64,000 nucleotides of DNA from assembly GCF_018687575.1 (NCBI RefSeq), contig NZ_CP061297.1:562813-626812 (forward strand), written 5' to 3'. The stretch is from Polynucleobacter asymbioticus (lineage in GTDB: Bacteria; Pseudomonadota; Gammaproteobacteria; Burkholderiales; Burkholderiaceae). This document shows positions 31,336-40,996 of the stretch, in pieces; position 1 is the stretch's first letter, and each line of letters begins with the position of its first letter. Under the pieces are notes generated by a model, which was given only the letters and a program-made list of their open reading frames with translations, did no database searches and had not been told where the DNA came from. Made by a program: the position numbers and the translations under genes.

Positions 31336-34230
31336 ATGAACGCACCAGTAAATCCTAAAGAACTTGAATTACAAACCGTTGAGTTCAAATTAGACGGGCA
31401 AACCATCGTTTCTTACGAAGGCGAGACTATTCTCAAAGCCGCCAAACGACACGGCATTGATATTCCACATCTGTGTTTTAAAGACGGCTACCGTCCTGAT
31501 GGTAACTGCCGCGCTTGCGTTGTAGAGATTAACGGTGAACGTACGTTAGCACCAAGCTGCTGCCGCAGTGCCACTCCAGGAATGGATGTCAAAGCCAATA
31601 GCGAGCGTGCATTAAAGAGTCAAAAGTTGGTGCTCGAGATGTTGTTGTCCGATATGCCTGATGAAGGATTTAAGTGGGTTGGCGATAGCAAAGAAGAGGA
31701 GCAAAAAAATCAACATGGCGAGCTCAGCACCTGGGCTGCCCGCATGGATGTCACAGTACGTCCAGAGCTCAAGGCATTGCGCCGTGACAAAGTCAGCAAT
31801 GACGTATCTCATCCAGCGATGGCTGTGAACTTAGATGCTTGTATTCAATGTAATCGTTGCGTGCGTGCTTGTCGTGAAGAGCAGGTGAATGATGTGATCG
31901 GCTACGCTATGCGTGGTGCGCATAGCGAGATCGTATTTGATCTGAATGACCCAATGGGTGACAGTACTTGCGTTGCTTGTGGTGAGTGTGTTCAGGCTTG
32001 CCCAACAGGTGCATTGATGCCTAAGGGATTGATCGGCTCACAAACTGTCGATCGCAAAGTAGATTCAGTATGTCCTTTCTGCGGCGTCGGTTGCCAAATT
32101 ACTTACAACGTTAAGGATGAGAAGATTGTGAGTGTTGAGGGTCGTGATGGCCCAGCTAACCACCATCGTCTTTGCGTTAAAGGTCGCTTTGGTATGGACT
32201 ACATCCATAACCCACAACGCTTAACCAAGCCGCTGATTCGTAAAGCAGGCGTTGCTAAAGATGAAGCCTTGCTAGAAGGCAAGCAGGATTGGTCTGACAT
32301 CTTCCGTGAAGCAACATGGGAAGAGGCTCTAGAAGTTGCTGGTGGCGGCCTTAAAAAACTAAAAGATCAATACGGCAATAAAGTATTGGCTGGCTTTGGT
32401 TCCGCAAAAGGCAGCAACGAAGAAGCTTACTTATTCCAAAAACTGGTACGTACTGGTTTTGGTAGCAACAACGTAGACCATTGCACACGACTTTGCCACG
32501 CATCATCTGTGGCTGCATTGCTAGAGGGCGTTGGTTCGGGCGCTGTTAGTAACCAAGTAAACGATGTAGAGCACTCAAGTCTGATTTTCTTGATCGGCTC
32601 AAACCCAACAGCAAACCATCCTGTTGCTGCTACCTGGTTTAAGAATGCTGCTAAACGCGGTGCCAAAATTGTATTGTGCGACCCACGTGCGACCGATATC
32701 AGTAAGCACGCTTGGCGCACTATGCAGTTCAAGCCTGATACTGACGTTGCCATGCTCAATGCCCTGATTTATACAGTCATTGAAGAGGGTCTGGTTGATA
32801 AAGACTTCGTTCAGAACCGCTCCAATAATTTTGAAGCGCTCAAAGAAAATATCAAGGGCTACAGCCCTGAAGCCATGGCACCAATCTGCGGTATTCCAGC
32901 AGAGACATTGCGTGAAGTGGCAAGAGAATTTGCCACAACTAAATCTGCCATGATCTTGTGGGGTATGGGTGTCAGTCAGCACGTTCACGGTACTGACAAT
33001 GCTCGCTGCTTAATTGCCTTGGTCAGTATTACTGGCCAAATTGGTAAGCCTGGATCTGGCTTGCATCCACTGCGTGGACAAAATAACGTCCAAGGTGCTA
33101 GTGATGCAGGATTAATTCCGATGATGTTCCCGAACTATCAACGCGTTGACAATCCAGAAGCGCATGCGTGGTTTGAGAAGTTCTGGGATACCCCATTAGA
33201 TAAGAAGCCTGGCTATACCGTTGTAGAGATCATGCATAAGATCACTGCGCCGGATAGTGATCCAGACAAGATTCGCGGCATGTACGTCGAGGGTGAGAAC
33301 CCTGCGATGAGTGACCCTGATTTGAACCATGCACGTCATGCTTTGGCAGCCTTAGATCTACTGGTCGTACAAGATATCTTCATGACTGAGACCGCACTCC
33401 TTGCAGACGTAGTATTGCCAGCAAGTGCATGGCCAGAGAAGGTCGGTACTGCAAGCAATACTGACCGTATGGTGCAGATGGGTAAGAAGGCGATTAATCC
33501 TCCGGGAGATGCGAAGCCTGATTTATGGATCATTCAGCAAATTGCGAAACGCATGGGCTTGAACTGGAACTATCAAGGTCCAGATGATGGTGTTGCTGAG
33601 GTGTATGACGAAATGCGTCAAGCAATGCATGCAGCCATTAACGGCATCACTTGGGATCGCCTAGAAAAAGAATCTAGCGTGACATACCCATGCTTGTCTG
33701 CTGAAGACCCAGGTCGTCCAATTGTGTTTAACGACAAGTTTGATACTAAAGATGGCAGAGTGAAGTTGGTACCAGCCGATATTATTCCTGCAAATGAGCG
33801 CCCAGATGCAGAGTATCCATTTGTGCTGATTACAGGTCGTCAGTTAGAGCATTGGCATACCGGCAGTATGACTCGCCGCGCAACTGTCTTGGATGCGATT
33901 GAGCCGATGGCTACCGTGTCCATGCATGGTGAAGACATGACCCAGTTGGGCGTTTCAGCTGGCGATGTCATTACCGTCCAATCTCGTCGCGGTGAAGTTG
34001 GTATCCATGTCCGTAGAGATGATGGCACTCCACGTGGTGTGATCTTTATTCCATTTGCTTACTATGAAGCTGCAGCCAACTTAATAACCAACTCTGCCTT
34101 AGATCCTTTTGGCAAGATTCCGGAGTTTAAGTATTGCGCTGTGAAACTGGCTAAAGGTGGTCAGGCTGCCGCAGTGATGGGTTATGGCACTAATGATCCT
34201 AGTCGGCAAAAAGTTACATCTGTTTCGTAA
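31336..34230 (+). CDS. fdsA: NAD-dependent formate dehydrogenase, alpha subunit
   Basis: 964 residues. N-terminal [2Fe-2S] domain (Cys47, Cys58, Cys61, Cys75/76), a further ferredoxin-type region with CIQCNRCVRAC and CVACGECVQACP (two [4Fe-4S] clusters), then the molybdopterin domain starting CPFCGVGCQ. The active-site Cys387-His388 pair lies in HCTRLCHAS; it is cysteine, not selenocysteine. The C-terminal molybdopterin dinucleotide-binding domain contains RQLEHWHTGSMTRR. Oxidises formate to CO2 in the cytoplasm. The usual accessory genes fdsC and fdsD do not follow; the operon ends at a terminator. Confidence 0.95.
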   Translation: MNAPVNPKELELQTVEFKLDGQTIVSYEGETILKAAKRHGIDIPHLCFKDGYRPDGNCRACVVEINGERTLAPSCCRSATPGMDVKANSERALKSQKLVLEMLLSDMPDEGFKWVGDSKEEEQKNQHGELSTWAARMDVTVRPELKALRRDKVSNDVSHPAMAVNLDACIQCNRCVRACREEQVNDVIGYAMRGAHSEIVFDLNDPMGDSTCVACGECVQACPTGALMPKGLIGSQTVDRKVDSVCPFCGVGCQITYNVKDEKIVSVEGRDGPANHHRLCVKGRFGMDYIHNPQRLTKPLIRKAGVAKDEALLEGKQDWSDIFREATWEEALEVAGGGLKKLKDQYGNKVLAGFGSAKGSNEEAYLFQKLVRTGFGSNNVDHCTRLCHASSVAALLEGVGSGAVSNQVNDVEHSSLIFLIGSNPTANHPVAATWFKNAAKRGAKIVLCDPRATDISKHAWRTMQFKPDTDVAMLNALIYTVIEEGLVDKDFVQNRSNNFEALKENIKGYSPEAMAPICGIPAETLREVAREFATTKSAMILWGMGVSQHVHGTDNARCLIALVSITGQIGKPGSGLHPLRGQNNVQGASDAGLIPMMFPNYQRVDNPEAHAWFEKFWDTPLDKKPGYTVVEIMHKITAPDSDPDKIRGMYVEGENPAMSDPDLNHARHALAALDLLVVQDIFMTETALLADVVLPASAWPEKVGTASNTDRMVQMGKKAINPPGDAKPDLWIIQQIAKRMGLNWNYQGPDDGVAEVYDEMRQAMHAAINGITWDRLEKESSVTYPCLSAEDPGRPIVFNDKFDTKDGRVKLVPADIIPANERPDAEYPFVLITGRQLEHWHTGSMTRRATVLDAIEPMATVSMHGEDMTQLGVSAGDVITVQSRRGEVGIHVRRDDGTPRGVIFIPFAYYEAAANLITNSALDPFGKIPEFKYCAVKLAKGGQAAAVMGYGTNDPSRQKVTSVS

Positions 34231-34247
34231 GAGATAGTGCCTCAATC

Positions 34248-34276
34248 AAACCCCACCTTTAAGGTGGGGTTTTTAT
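34248..34276 (+). terminator. Rho-independent terminator after fdsA
   Basis: Strong hairpin AACCCCACC-TTTAA-GGTGGGGTT followed by a T-rich run. Confidence 0.92.
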
Positions 34277-34285
34277 TTTTTAGGT

Positions 34286-34325
34286 TTGACCATCTGTAAA
34301 AATGTATCTACAATGTAGATACATT
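34286..34325 (+). promoter_or_regulatory. mazEF promoter with overlapping palindromic operator
   Basis: A sigma70-type promoter is visible: TTGACC at 34286-34291 and TACAAT at 34309-34314, 17 bp apart. A perfect inverted repeat, AATGTATCTAC / GTAGATACATT with a 3-nt centre (34301-34325), covers the -10 box. This arrangement fits autorepression by the antitoxin, as known for MazEF and related operons; binding itself is inferred. Confidence 0.82.
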
Positions 34326-34344
34326 TGAAACAACGAGGGCATCT

Positions 34345-34587
34345 ATGCAAACTATTATTAAAAAGTGGGGCAATAGTCCTGCACTGCGTCTAAATACTGC
34401 TGTTATGAAGTCTGCCCACTTGAATATTGATCAGATTGTTTCGGTTAAGGTGCAGAGAGGTCGCATCGTTATTGAGCCTATTGTTCAGAAGGAATACCAG
34501 CTCGATGACTTGCTTGCTGGGATAACTGCGAAAAATATTCATCATGAAAATGATTTTGGTGAGCCCGTAGGTAAAGAATTGCTCTGA
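34345..34587 (+). CDS. mazE: MazE-like antitoxin (AbrB/SpoVT fold)
   Basis: 80 residues. The first 50 residues have the swapped-hairpin DNA-binding pattern of AbrB/MazE (IIKKWGNSPALRLNTAVMKS, then VKVQRGRIVIEPI), followed by a flexible acidic C-terminus (YQLDDLLAGITAKN, ENDFGEPVGKELL) that in the family wraps around the toxin. Stop overlaps the mazF start by 1 nt (TGATG). Likely binds the palindrome at 34301-34325. Confidence 0.93.
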   Translation: MQTIIKKWGNSPALRLNTAVMKSAHLNIDQIVSVKVQRGRIVIEPIVQKEYQLDDLLAGITAKNIHHENDFGEPVGKELL

Positions 34588-34928
34588 TGGCTAAGACTTA
34601 TATTCCAAATGCAGGGGATATTGTTTGGTTAGAGTTTGATCCTCAAGCTGGGCATGAGCAAGCGGGGCGACGTCCCGCCGTAGTTTTGACGCCAGAAGCG
34701 TATAACAAAAAAACAAATTTGATGATTTGTTGCCCTTTGACTACAAAAATTAAGGGCTATCCATTTGAAGTTCTGGTGGAAATTGATGGCATTCAATCCG
34801 CGATTCTTTCTGATCAGGTTAAATCTCTGGATTGGAAAACTCGAAAAGCAAAATATAAGGGTGCAGTCAGTACATTTGCTCTTGCTGAGGTGCGAAGTAA
34901 GGCTAAAGCGCTTCTGTCAATAACGTAA
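34587..34928 (+). CDS. mazF: MazF-like endoribonuclease toxin
   Basis: 113 residues, full length for the PemK/MazF family. YIPNAGDIVWLEFDPQAGHE and the following GRRPAVVLTPEAYN carry the conserved catalytic arginine region, and ICCPLTTKIKGYPFEV the second conserved block. Expected to cleave single-stranded mRNA at a short recognition sequence unless bound by MazE. Sequence specificity unknown. Confidence 0.93.
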   Translation: MAKTYIPNAGDIVWLEFDPQAGHEQAGRRPAVVLTPEAYNKKTNLMICCPLTTKIKGYPFEVLVEIDGIQSAILSDQVKSLDWKTRKAKYKGAVSTFALAEVRSKAKALLSIT

Positions 34929-34930
34929 AT

Positions 34931-35158
34931 ATGTCGCAATTAATTCATTTAAATTTAAGTGGGCATATGCTGATATTGCTTCGAAAGGAGGGCAATCAGC
35001 ATGCTATTGATCGGCACGTCAATTTTTGGGTAAGACTGGGTAAGGCATGTATAGAAAACCCAGAATTACCAACCAGCTTTGTGGCTGAGTGCTTAACATC
35101 GCTTAGCGAGGTTAAAGATAAGGGATTTATACCTTTTGTCCCTCGAACGGCTGATTAA
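34931..35158 (+). CDS. Small ParD-like antitoxin-family protein, third gene of the mazEF operon
   Basis: 75 residues, 2 bp after mazF. The N-terminal HLNLSGHMLILLRKEGNQHA and then IDRHVNFWVRLGKACIENPE resemble ParD-like/ribbon-helix-helix antitoxin proteins in which an 'I-x-x-x-V/I-x-x-W-x-R-L-G' segment is typical. No matching ParE toxin is adjacent. It may be an extra regulator of the mazEF operon or an orphan antitoxin. The family call is tentative. Confidence 0.55.
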   Translation: MSQLIHLNLSGHMLILLRKEGNQHAIDRHVNFWVRLGKACIENPELPTSFVAECLTSLSEVKDKGFIPFVPRTAD

Positions 35159-35207
35159 TCGGATCAAAAATACCAAGAATCCTATTGCCCTTTAGAATTA
35201 ACCCTCC

Positions 35208-36869
35208 ATGGCTAGTTCAAAACCCTCAACACCACAAACTGATACCAAAGCAGAGCTTCCAGTTCTGATTATTGGAGCAGGCTTAGCTGGGCTAACTGTT
35301 GCCCTGCACATGGCCGAATCCCAGCCAGTGATTCTCATGGCCAAGCGTGGTCTTGGTGAAGCGGCGACAGCTTGGGCGCAAGGCGGCATTGTGGGGGTCG
35401 TAGATAAAGAGCATGACAGTATTGATTCTCATGTGTCCGACACCTTAGATGCGGGCGCAGGCCTTGTAGTGGAGTCGACCGCACGTTACATTGCCGAAGA
35501 AAGTGCTGAAGCTATTCGTTGGTTGGTTGAACAGGGCGTACCGTTTACTACGGATGAGTCAGGGCCAATGGGATTGCATTTAACTCGTGAAGGTGGCCAT
35601 AGTCACCGTCGCATTGCGCATGCTGCTGATGCTACTGGTAAAGCCATCCATGAAGTGCTTCTGGATAAAGCTAGGGAGCATAAAAACATTCAGATCTTGG
35701 AGCATTGGATTGCTTTAGACCTGATTACCAATCGCCATTTAGATGCGAAGACTCAACGTACCAAGCCTAATCGTTGCTACGGTGTGTATGCACTCGATAT
35801 TAAAAACAATCGCGTCGAAACGATTGAAGCCAAGTCAGTCGTCTTGGCTACCGGTGGTGTGGGTAAAGTCTACCGATATACCAGCAACCCAGATACGGCT
35901 ACTGGCGATGGTATTGCCATGGCCTGGCGGGCAGGTTGCCGCGTCGGTAATATGGAATTTATTCAGTTTCATCCGACGTGTTTGTATCACCCTAGTGATC
36001 GTACCTTCCTCATTACCGAAGCAATGCGGGGAGAGGGTGGCTTACTCAAGCTGCCAAACGGCACTCGCTTTATGCCTGAGCATGATGAGCGCAATGAGTT
36101 AGCGCCTCGCGATATTGTTGCCCGAGCAATCGACTTTGAGATGAAGAAGCATGGTTTGGATTATGTTCATCTGGATGCCACCCATTTGGGTGAGGCCTTC
36201 ATTAAAGAGCATTTCCCGATGATTTATGCGCGTTGCATGACTCTGGGCTTAGATATCACTAAAGAGCCAATACCAGTCGTGCCAGCAGCACATTACACCT
36301 GTGGTGGTGTGGTGACCGATCTCAAAGGAAAAACAGACTTACCGGGTTTGTATGCTGTCGGTGAAGCGACTTACACAGGCCTTCATGGCGCCAATCGCTT
36401 GGCAAGCAATTCATTATTGGAGTGCATAGTGATTGGTAAGGCTGCTGCTGCAGATATCTCCACATTAAAAACACCAGCGATGCCAACATTGCCGTTGTGG
36501 GATGAGAGTCAGGTTGAAGATGCGGATGAGCAAGTGGTGATTGCCCATAACTGGGATGAGCTACGTTCATTAATGTGGAATTACGTTGGTATTGTGAGAA
36601 CCAATCGAAGGCTGGAGCGTGCATTACACCGCATCAAACTCCTCAGATATGAAGTGCAAGAGTATTACGCGAACTTTAAAGTGACGCGCGACCTTATTGA
36701 GCTGCGTAACCTTTTGGAATGCGCAGAGCTGATTGTGAGATCAGCCCTGATGCGCAGAGAGAGTAGGGGATTGCACTACAGCCGCGATTACCCAGGGACT
36801 TGGGCGGTTTCTTATCCGACAATATTGACCCCACAAGCTGAAGGTAATTCAGAAACTCCCGAGACCTAA
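35208..36869 (+). CDS. nadB: L-aspartate oxidase
   Basis: 553 residues. N-terminal FAD-binding [18 protein letters not shown], then [11 protein letters not shown], the active-site region [17 protein letters not shown], and [20 protein letters not shown] with the FAD-contact [12 protein letters not shown]. Oxidises aspartate to iminoaspartate, the first step of de novo NAD synthesis; nadC and nadA for the next steps lie convergent just downstream. Confidence 0.97.
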   Translation: MASSKPSTPQTDTKAELPVLIIGAGLAGLTVALHMAESQPVILMAKRGLGEAATAWAQGGIVGVVDKEHDSIDSHVSDTLDAGAGLVVESTARYIAEESAEAIRWLVEQGVPFTTDESGPMGLHLTREGGHSHRRIAHAADATGKAIHEVLLDKAREHKNIQILEHWIALDLITNRHLDAKTQRTKPNRCYGVYALDIKNNRVETIEAKSVVLATGGVGKVYRYTSNPDTATGDGIAMAWRAGCRVGNMEFIQFHPTCLYHPSDRTFLITEAMRGEGGLLKLPNGTRFMPEHDERNELAPRDIVARAIDFEMKKHGLDYVHLDATHLGEAFIKEHFPMIYARCMTLGLDITKEPIPVVPAAHYTCGGVVTDLKGKTDLPGLYAVGEATYTGLHGANRLASNSLLECIVIGKAAAADISTLKTPAMPTLPLWDESQVEDADEQVVIAHNWDELRSLMWNYVGIVRTNRRLERALHRIKLLRYEVQEYYANFKVTRDLIELRNLLECAELIVRSALMRRESRGLHYSRDYPGTWAVSYPTILTPQAEGNSETPET

Positions 36870-36907
36870 ATTAAGATATTTATTTAGACCGCTATGGGGG
36901 TGAACTG

Positions 36908-37054
36908 ATGATGGATGCAAAGAGCAAGCCTGAAGAAAAAACAGTTTTAGCTGAACTGCTAGAGATAGCCGAAGACCTTGATAAGCATGATTTGTTATCC
37001 CCAAATGATAGGGAAATGATTAATTCCCTGTGCCTTGAGGATCGTCAAAATTGA
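36908..37054 (+). CDS. Small acidic 48-residue ORF
   Basis: ATG-ATG start with GGGGG 7-12 nt upstream. The peptide starts MMDAKSKPEEKTVLAELLEI and continues with DLLSPNDREMINSLCLEDRQ; it is predicted helical. It sits between nadB and nadC, ending 11 bp before the nadC stop. Family not recognised. It is supported only by the ribosome site and protein-like composition. Confidence 0.45.
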   Translation: MMDAKSKPEEKTVLAELLEIAEDLDKHDLLSPNDREMINSLCLEDRQN

Positions 37055-37065
37055 CTTCAGCGGAA

Positions 37066-37920
37066 CTATAAAATACGCATCGAGAAATCCACCGCTTTAA
37101 TATCCTTAGTGAGCTTCCCAAGGGATATGCGATCAACACCAGTAGCAGCTATCGCACGCATCTGGTCTAAATCGATGCCACCAGATGCTTCCAATAGGGC
37201 GCGGCCATTAGTAAAGGCAACAGCCTCTTTCATCTGATCAGTAGTGAAGTTATCAATCAAGATGCTCTTTGCTCCGGCATCTAAAGCCTCTTTTAATTCG
37301 GCAAAATTCTCCACCTCAATCTGAATATCTACTCCCGAATTAAGAGCTTGCGCAGCTTTAATGGCAGCAGCAACACCACCTGCAGCAGCGATGTGATTCT
37401 CTTTAATCAGAATGCCATGCCAAAGTGCAAGACGTTGGTTTTGACCGCCACCAATACGTACTGCGTATTTCTGCGCCTGACGTAGGCCAGGAATCGTTTT
37501 GCGGGTATCGAGTACCGCACAACCTTTGGGATTTGGGCTAACTCCTGCAATGGCTTCAACATGTTGACGAGCAATGCTGGCAGTCCAAGACAATGTTTGT
37601 AAGAAATTAATACAGGGACGCTCAGCTGAGAGTAGGGCGCGAGAGTTGGCTTCAATGTCGCAAACCTTGGTATCGGGCTTCATTAAGTCACCCTCCAGGT
37701 AGTACCAAGTCACTTTTGCTGCAGGATCTAGTTTCTTGAGTGTGCCCTCAAACCAATCTACCCCACACAGTACCGCTTCTTCACGAACGATCAGTTGTGC
37801 CTGAACGGGTTTACTGGGAACTAACTGAGCAGTCCAGTCACACTTACCAATATCTTCCATGAGTGCATCGGCAATATTGCGTTGACGGGCTTGCTCTAAA
37901 GTTTCGTTGTAATCAAACAT
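37066..37920 (-). CDS. nadC: Nicotinate-nucleotide pyrophosphorylase (quinolinate phosphoribosyltransferase)
   Basis: 284 residues. Conserved segments: LDTRKTIPGLRQAQKYAVRI followed by GGGQNQRLALWHGILIKENH, then IQIEVENFAELKEALDAGAK and LLEASGGIDLDQMRAIAATG. Converts quinolinate and PRPP to nicotinate mononucleotide. Encoded 12 bp after nadA on the same strand, so one operon. Confidence 0.97.
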   Translation of the reverse strand: MFDYNETLEQARQRNIADALMEDIGKCDWTAQLVPSKPVQAQLIVREEAVLCGVDWFEGTLKKLDPAAKVTWYYLEGDLMKPDTKVCDIEANSRALLSAERPCINFLQTLSWTASIARQHVEAIAGVSPNPKGCAVLDTRKTIPGLRQAQKYAVRIGGGQNQRLALWHGILIKENHIAAAGGVAAAIKAAQALNSGVDIQIEVENFAELKEALDAGAKSILIDNFTTDQMKEAVAFTNGRALLEASGGIDLDQMRAIAATGVDRISLGKLTKDIKAVDFSMRIL

Positions 37921-37932
37921 ATTTTCTTTTAA

Positions 37933-39060
37933 TTAAGCAACGCCAATATTCTTTACAAAACCATGCTGGGCTTTGGCTAGAAGGTCAGGATGGTTTTGTG
38001 TGAAATCCAGCATGCGCTCGATGCAGCCAAGAGCCTTCACTCGCACATCTTCTTCAATGAAGATTTCGCCAGAAGCATTCTCTAGGCAATCCAAAATGCC
38101 TTGCAAGCCATTCATGGCCATCCAAGGGCAGTGGGCACAGCTCTTACAAGTAGCGCTGTTACCAGCAGTAGGGGCTTCAATCAATACCTTGTTGGGTGCT
38201 AGTTGGCGCATGCGATGCAGGATGCCATTGTCAGTGGCCACAATATATTCAGTGGCACTACCTTCTACTACAGCTTTAATCATGGCTGAAGTCGATCCCA
38301 CTACATCTGCTAAATCTACTACTGCTTGTGGAGATTCGGGGTGCACCAACACCATGGCATTGGGATGTGCGGCCATCAACATTTCTAATTCAACCGCTTT
38401 AAACTCATCATGAACAATGCAAGCGCCATTCCAAAGCAACATATCAGCACCAGTCTGTTCTTGAATATAGCGACCTAGATGACGATCTGGTGCCCACAGA
38501 ATTTTCTTGCCTTCAACTTTGAGTTGATGAACGATCGCTAAAGCGCAGGAGCTCGTTACCATCCAATCAGCTTGTGCTTTCACTGCAGCGCTAGTATTGG
38601 CATAGACAACTACAGTGCGATCAGGGTGCAATGCTCTAAACGCAGCAAAGTCACTCGCTTCGCAACCTAAATCCAAAGAGCAGGTCGCCTCTAAGTCTGG
38701 CATAAAGACGCGCTTCTCAGGACTCAAAATTTTCGCAGACTCACCCATAAAACGGACACCAGCCACAATCAAATTCTTGGCAGAGTGATTCTTGCCAAAG
38801 CGTGCCATCTCCAAAGAGTCAGCTACGAAACCACCAGTTGATAAAGCCAAGTCCTGGATATCACCATCTACATAGTAGTGAGCCACTAATGCAGCATCTT
38901 TCTCGATTAGCAATTGCTTGATACGAGCAATGACAGTGGCTTTTTCAGCTCCATGTAGTTGTGGTGGTGTTTTGGCCCAGGCTTGGGCGGTACAGGTGGT
39001 ACCAGCAGCATTCTGCTGGGGGTAGTCAAAGGCGATGGGGGTGCTAATGGTTGAATTCAT
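37933..39060 (-). CDS. nadA: Quinolinate synthase
   Basis: 375 residues. Expected [4Fe-4S] ligands are Cys127 ([10 protein letters not shown]), Cys214 ([10 protein letters not shown]) and Cys311 in the [10 protein letters not shown] motif. The [11 protein letters not shown] segment near the N-terminus is the substrate-binding YYxxxxIQ motif. Condenses iminoaspartate from NadB with dihydroxyacetone phosphate. First gene of the nadAC operon. Confidence 0.97.
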   Translation of the reverse strand: MNSTISTPIAFDYPQQNAAGTTCTAQAWAKTPPQLHGAEKATVIARIKQLLIEKDAALVAHYYVDGDIQDLALSTGGFVADSLEMARFGKNHSAKNLIVAGVRFMGESAKILSPEKRVFMPDLEATCSLDLGCEASDFAAFRALHPDRTVVVYANTSAAVKAQADWMVTSSCALAIVHQLKVEGKKILWAPDRHLGRYIQEQTGADMLLWNGACIVHDEFKAVELEMLMAAHPNAMVLVHPESPQAVVDLADVVGSTSAMIKAVVEGSATEYIVATDNGILHRMRQLAPNKVLIEAPTAGNSATCKSCAHCPWMAMNGLQGILDCLENASGEIFIEEDVRVKALGCIERMLDFTQNHPDLLAKAQHGFVKNIGVA

Positions 39061-39225
39061 ATCAAATCTTAAACGAGAGAAGGTATTTTCACCTGAAAAC
39101 TCATAAATCGAATCTATCGGATGTTAGCCGAGAGGCTAATGGGATTCTCCCTTATTGGTAATATAATTTATGCATTATTTATCAGGCACTTAGCTTGGTT
39201 TGGCATTTTTATTAGGTTATTAATC

Positions 39226-40962
39226 TTGAAATATAAAACCCCATCTACCCATTTTCACAAATCCTTATTTGCTCTCGCTGTAATGGGTGCGCTCTCGGTC
39301 GGACAAGCTTATGCACAAATTGATGCCGGTGCGCTGCAGCAGGGCCTCGAAAGACAGTTACCAAGCCCATCTCCATTGGGATTGCCAGAGCCAACCGAAA
39401 GAGATCCACAGCGTGCAGCTCCAACAGCTCAGAGTGCGGTGACGTTTGAGGTGAAATCATTTGTATTAGAGGGTGTGAGTATTTTGCCAGCGGATACAGT
39501 GCAGGCTGTTTTGAAATCGTGGCTTGATCGCGCGGTGAGTTTTGATGATCTGCAAAAAGCCTGTGATGCAGTTGTTGAGCTCTATCGTAAAAATGGCTAT
39601 ACAGTCCAAGCTATATTGCCCCCACAAAAAATTGCCAATGGTGTTGTGAAGATTTTGGTAACTGAGGCAAAGTTAAGTAGTGTGTTTGTTGACACACCCA
39701 GTGGAGCAACTCGTTTTAGTAAAGAAACTGCAGCTGAATATATTACTTACGCGAACCCAATTGGCGAGCCACTCAATACCAAGGCAATTGAGCGTGCCCT
39801 GATCATCCTGAATGAAACACCTGGTGTCATGGTTTCTAGTCAGTTAGAGCCCGGTCAAAAAGATGGTGAAACTGCCTTACGTTTGCAGCTGACTCAGCCG
39901 CAGTGGTACCAAGGCAAGGTAGAGGCTAATAACTACGGTAGCCGCTCAACCGGAGCTAATCAAGGCGTGATTGCATTGAGTGCCATTAACCCAACTGGTA
40001 TTGGTGATTCAGCATCCGTCAACGGTATTTACTCCGAGGGTTCACAGTACGTGCAAGGCGCCTACTCGCTACCAGGCTCTAAGAATGGCTTGCGCCTGGG
40101 TTTGTCAGGTACTTTCTTGAACTATAAGAACGTGAGTAACTACGCATCTAGCGCTGGCGGTGGCTATGGTGATGCATGGACAACTGGTGTCAGTGCTGCC
40201 TACCCATTGGTTCGTCAACAAGGTACTAACGTGAACGTCACAATGAACTATGACGTGAAGAGTTATACCAATAAAAATATGCTGACTTTATCTACCATCA
40301 GCGCCTACACCATTAATAATGGATCTCTTGGTATTTCTGGCAATCATTACGATAGCTTCGGTGGTGGTGGCATCAGCGCTGGTTCTGCCAATATCGTGTT
40401 GGGCAGTCTCAATATTTCGAATACGAGTACCCAGGGTTATGGTGAGTACACACCACAAAGCTTTGCTAAATTCACCTTTGCTGGCAATCGTACTCAGCAA
40501 CTATCCGAGGATGGAACGACCACGGCATTCGTATCGATTAGCGGACAGCTGGCCTCCGTGAATCTGAACTCTGCAGAACAAATTTATATGGGTGGCCCCT
40601 ATGCTATTCGCGCCTATCCTGTAGCTCAGGGCGGCGGTTCACAGGGCGGTATTGGGACCATCGAGTTGCGTCAACAATTCCCAGAGCGCATTCTGGCGAG
40701 CGTCTTCTTTGATGCCGGTGTGGTGCAGCAATACAAAAACCCTTATAACAATTGGCAGGGTCAAACCAATGCGAATAACACCTACTCATTAATGGGCGCT
40801 GGTATGGGCTTGAAGTGGGATTGGGAGGGTTGGAACTTAGGGGCTATGGTTGCTTGGCAGGTTGGCAAGAACCCTCTGTATAGCACCTCAGGACAGGCAG
40901 TCAACACCGATGGAACTACAACCAATCCACGTGGATGGGTAACAGCAAGTTATCAGTTTTAA
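39226..40962 (+). CDS. TpsB outer-membrane transporter of a two-partner secretion system (FhaC/ShlB-like)
   Basis: From the TTG at 39226 the product is 578 residues with a normal signal peptide (SLFALAVMGALSVGQAYA-QI). An ATG at 39121 is in frame but adds a second hydrophobic stretch and lies in an A/T-rich promoter-like region. A POTRA domain (FEVKSFVLEGVSILPADTVQ, NGYTVQAILPPQKIANGVV) leads to a 16-strand-type barrel with the conserved L6 motif IRAYP (residues 461-465, the VRGY-type motif) and a C-terminal aromatic TASYQF. Secretes the giant TpsA encoded 2.3 kb downstream. Confidence 0.92.
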   Translation: MKYKTPSTHFHKSLFALAVMGALSVGQAYAQIDAGALQQGLERQLPSPSPLGLPEPTERDPQRAAPTAQSAVTFEVKSFVLEGVSILPADTVQAVLKSWLDRAVSFDDLQKACDAVVELYRKNGYTVQAILPPQKIANGVVKILVTEAKLSSVFVDTPSGATRFSKETAAEYITYANPIGEPLNTKAIERALIILNETPGVMVSSQLEPGQKDGETALRLQLTQPQWYQGKVEANNYGSRSTGANQGVIALSAINPTGIGDSASVNGIYSEGSQYVQGAYSLPGSKNGLRLGLSGTFLNYKNVSNYASSAGGGYGDAWTTGVSAAYPLVRQQGTNVNVTMNYDVKSYTNKNMLTLSTISAYTINNGSLGISGNHYDSFGGGGISAGSANIVLGSLNISNTSTQGYGEYTPQSFAKFTFAGNRTQQLSEDGTTTAFVSISGQLASVNLNSAEQIYMGGPYAIRAYPVAQGGGSQGGIGTIELRQQFPERILASVFFDAGVVQQYKNPYNNWQGQTNANNTYSLMGAGMGLKWDWEGWNLGAMVAWQVGKNPLYSTSGQAVNTDGTTTNPRGWVTASYQF

Positions 40963-40996
40963 CTCCCTCACATGATCTTTTGAGATAGGCTTACCG

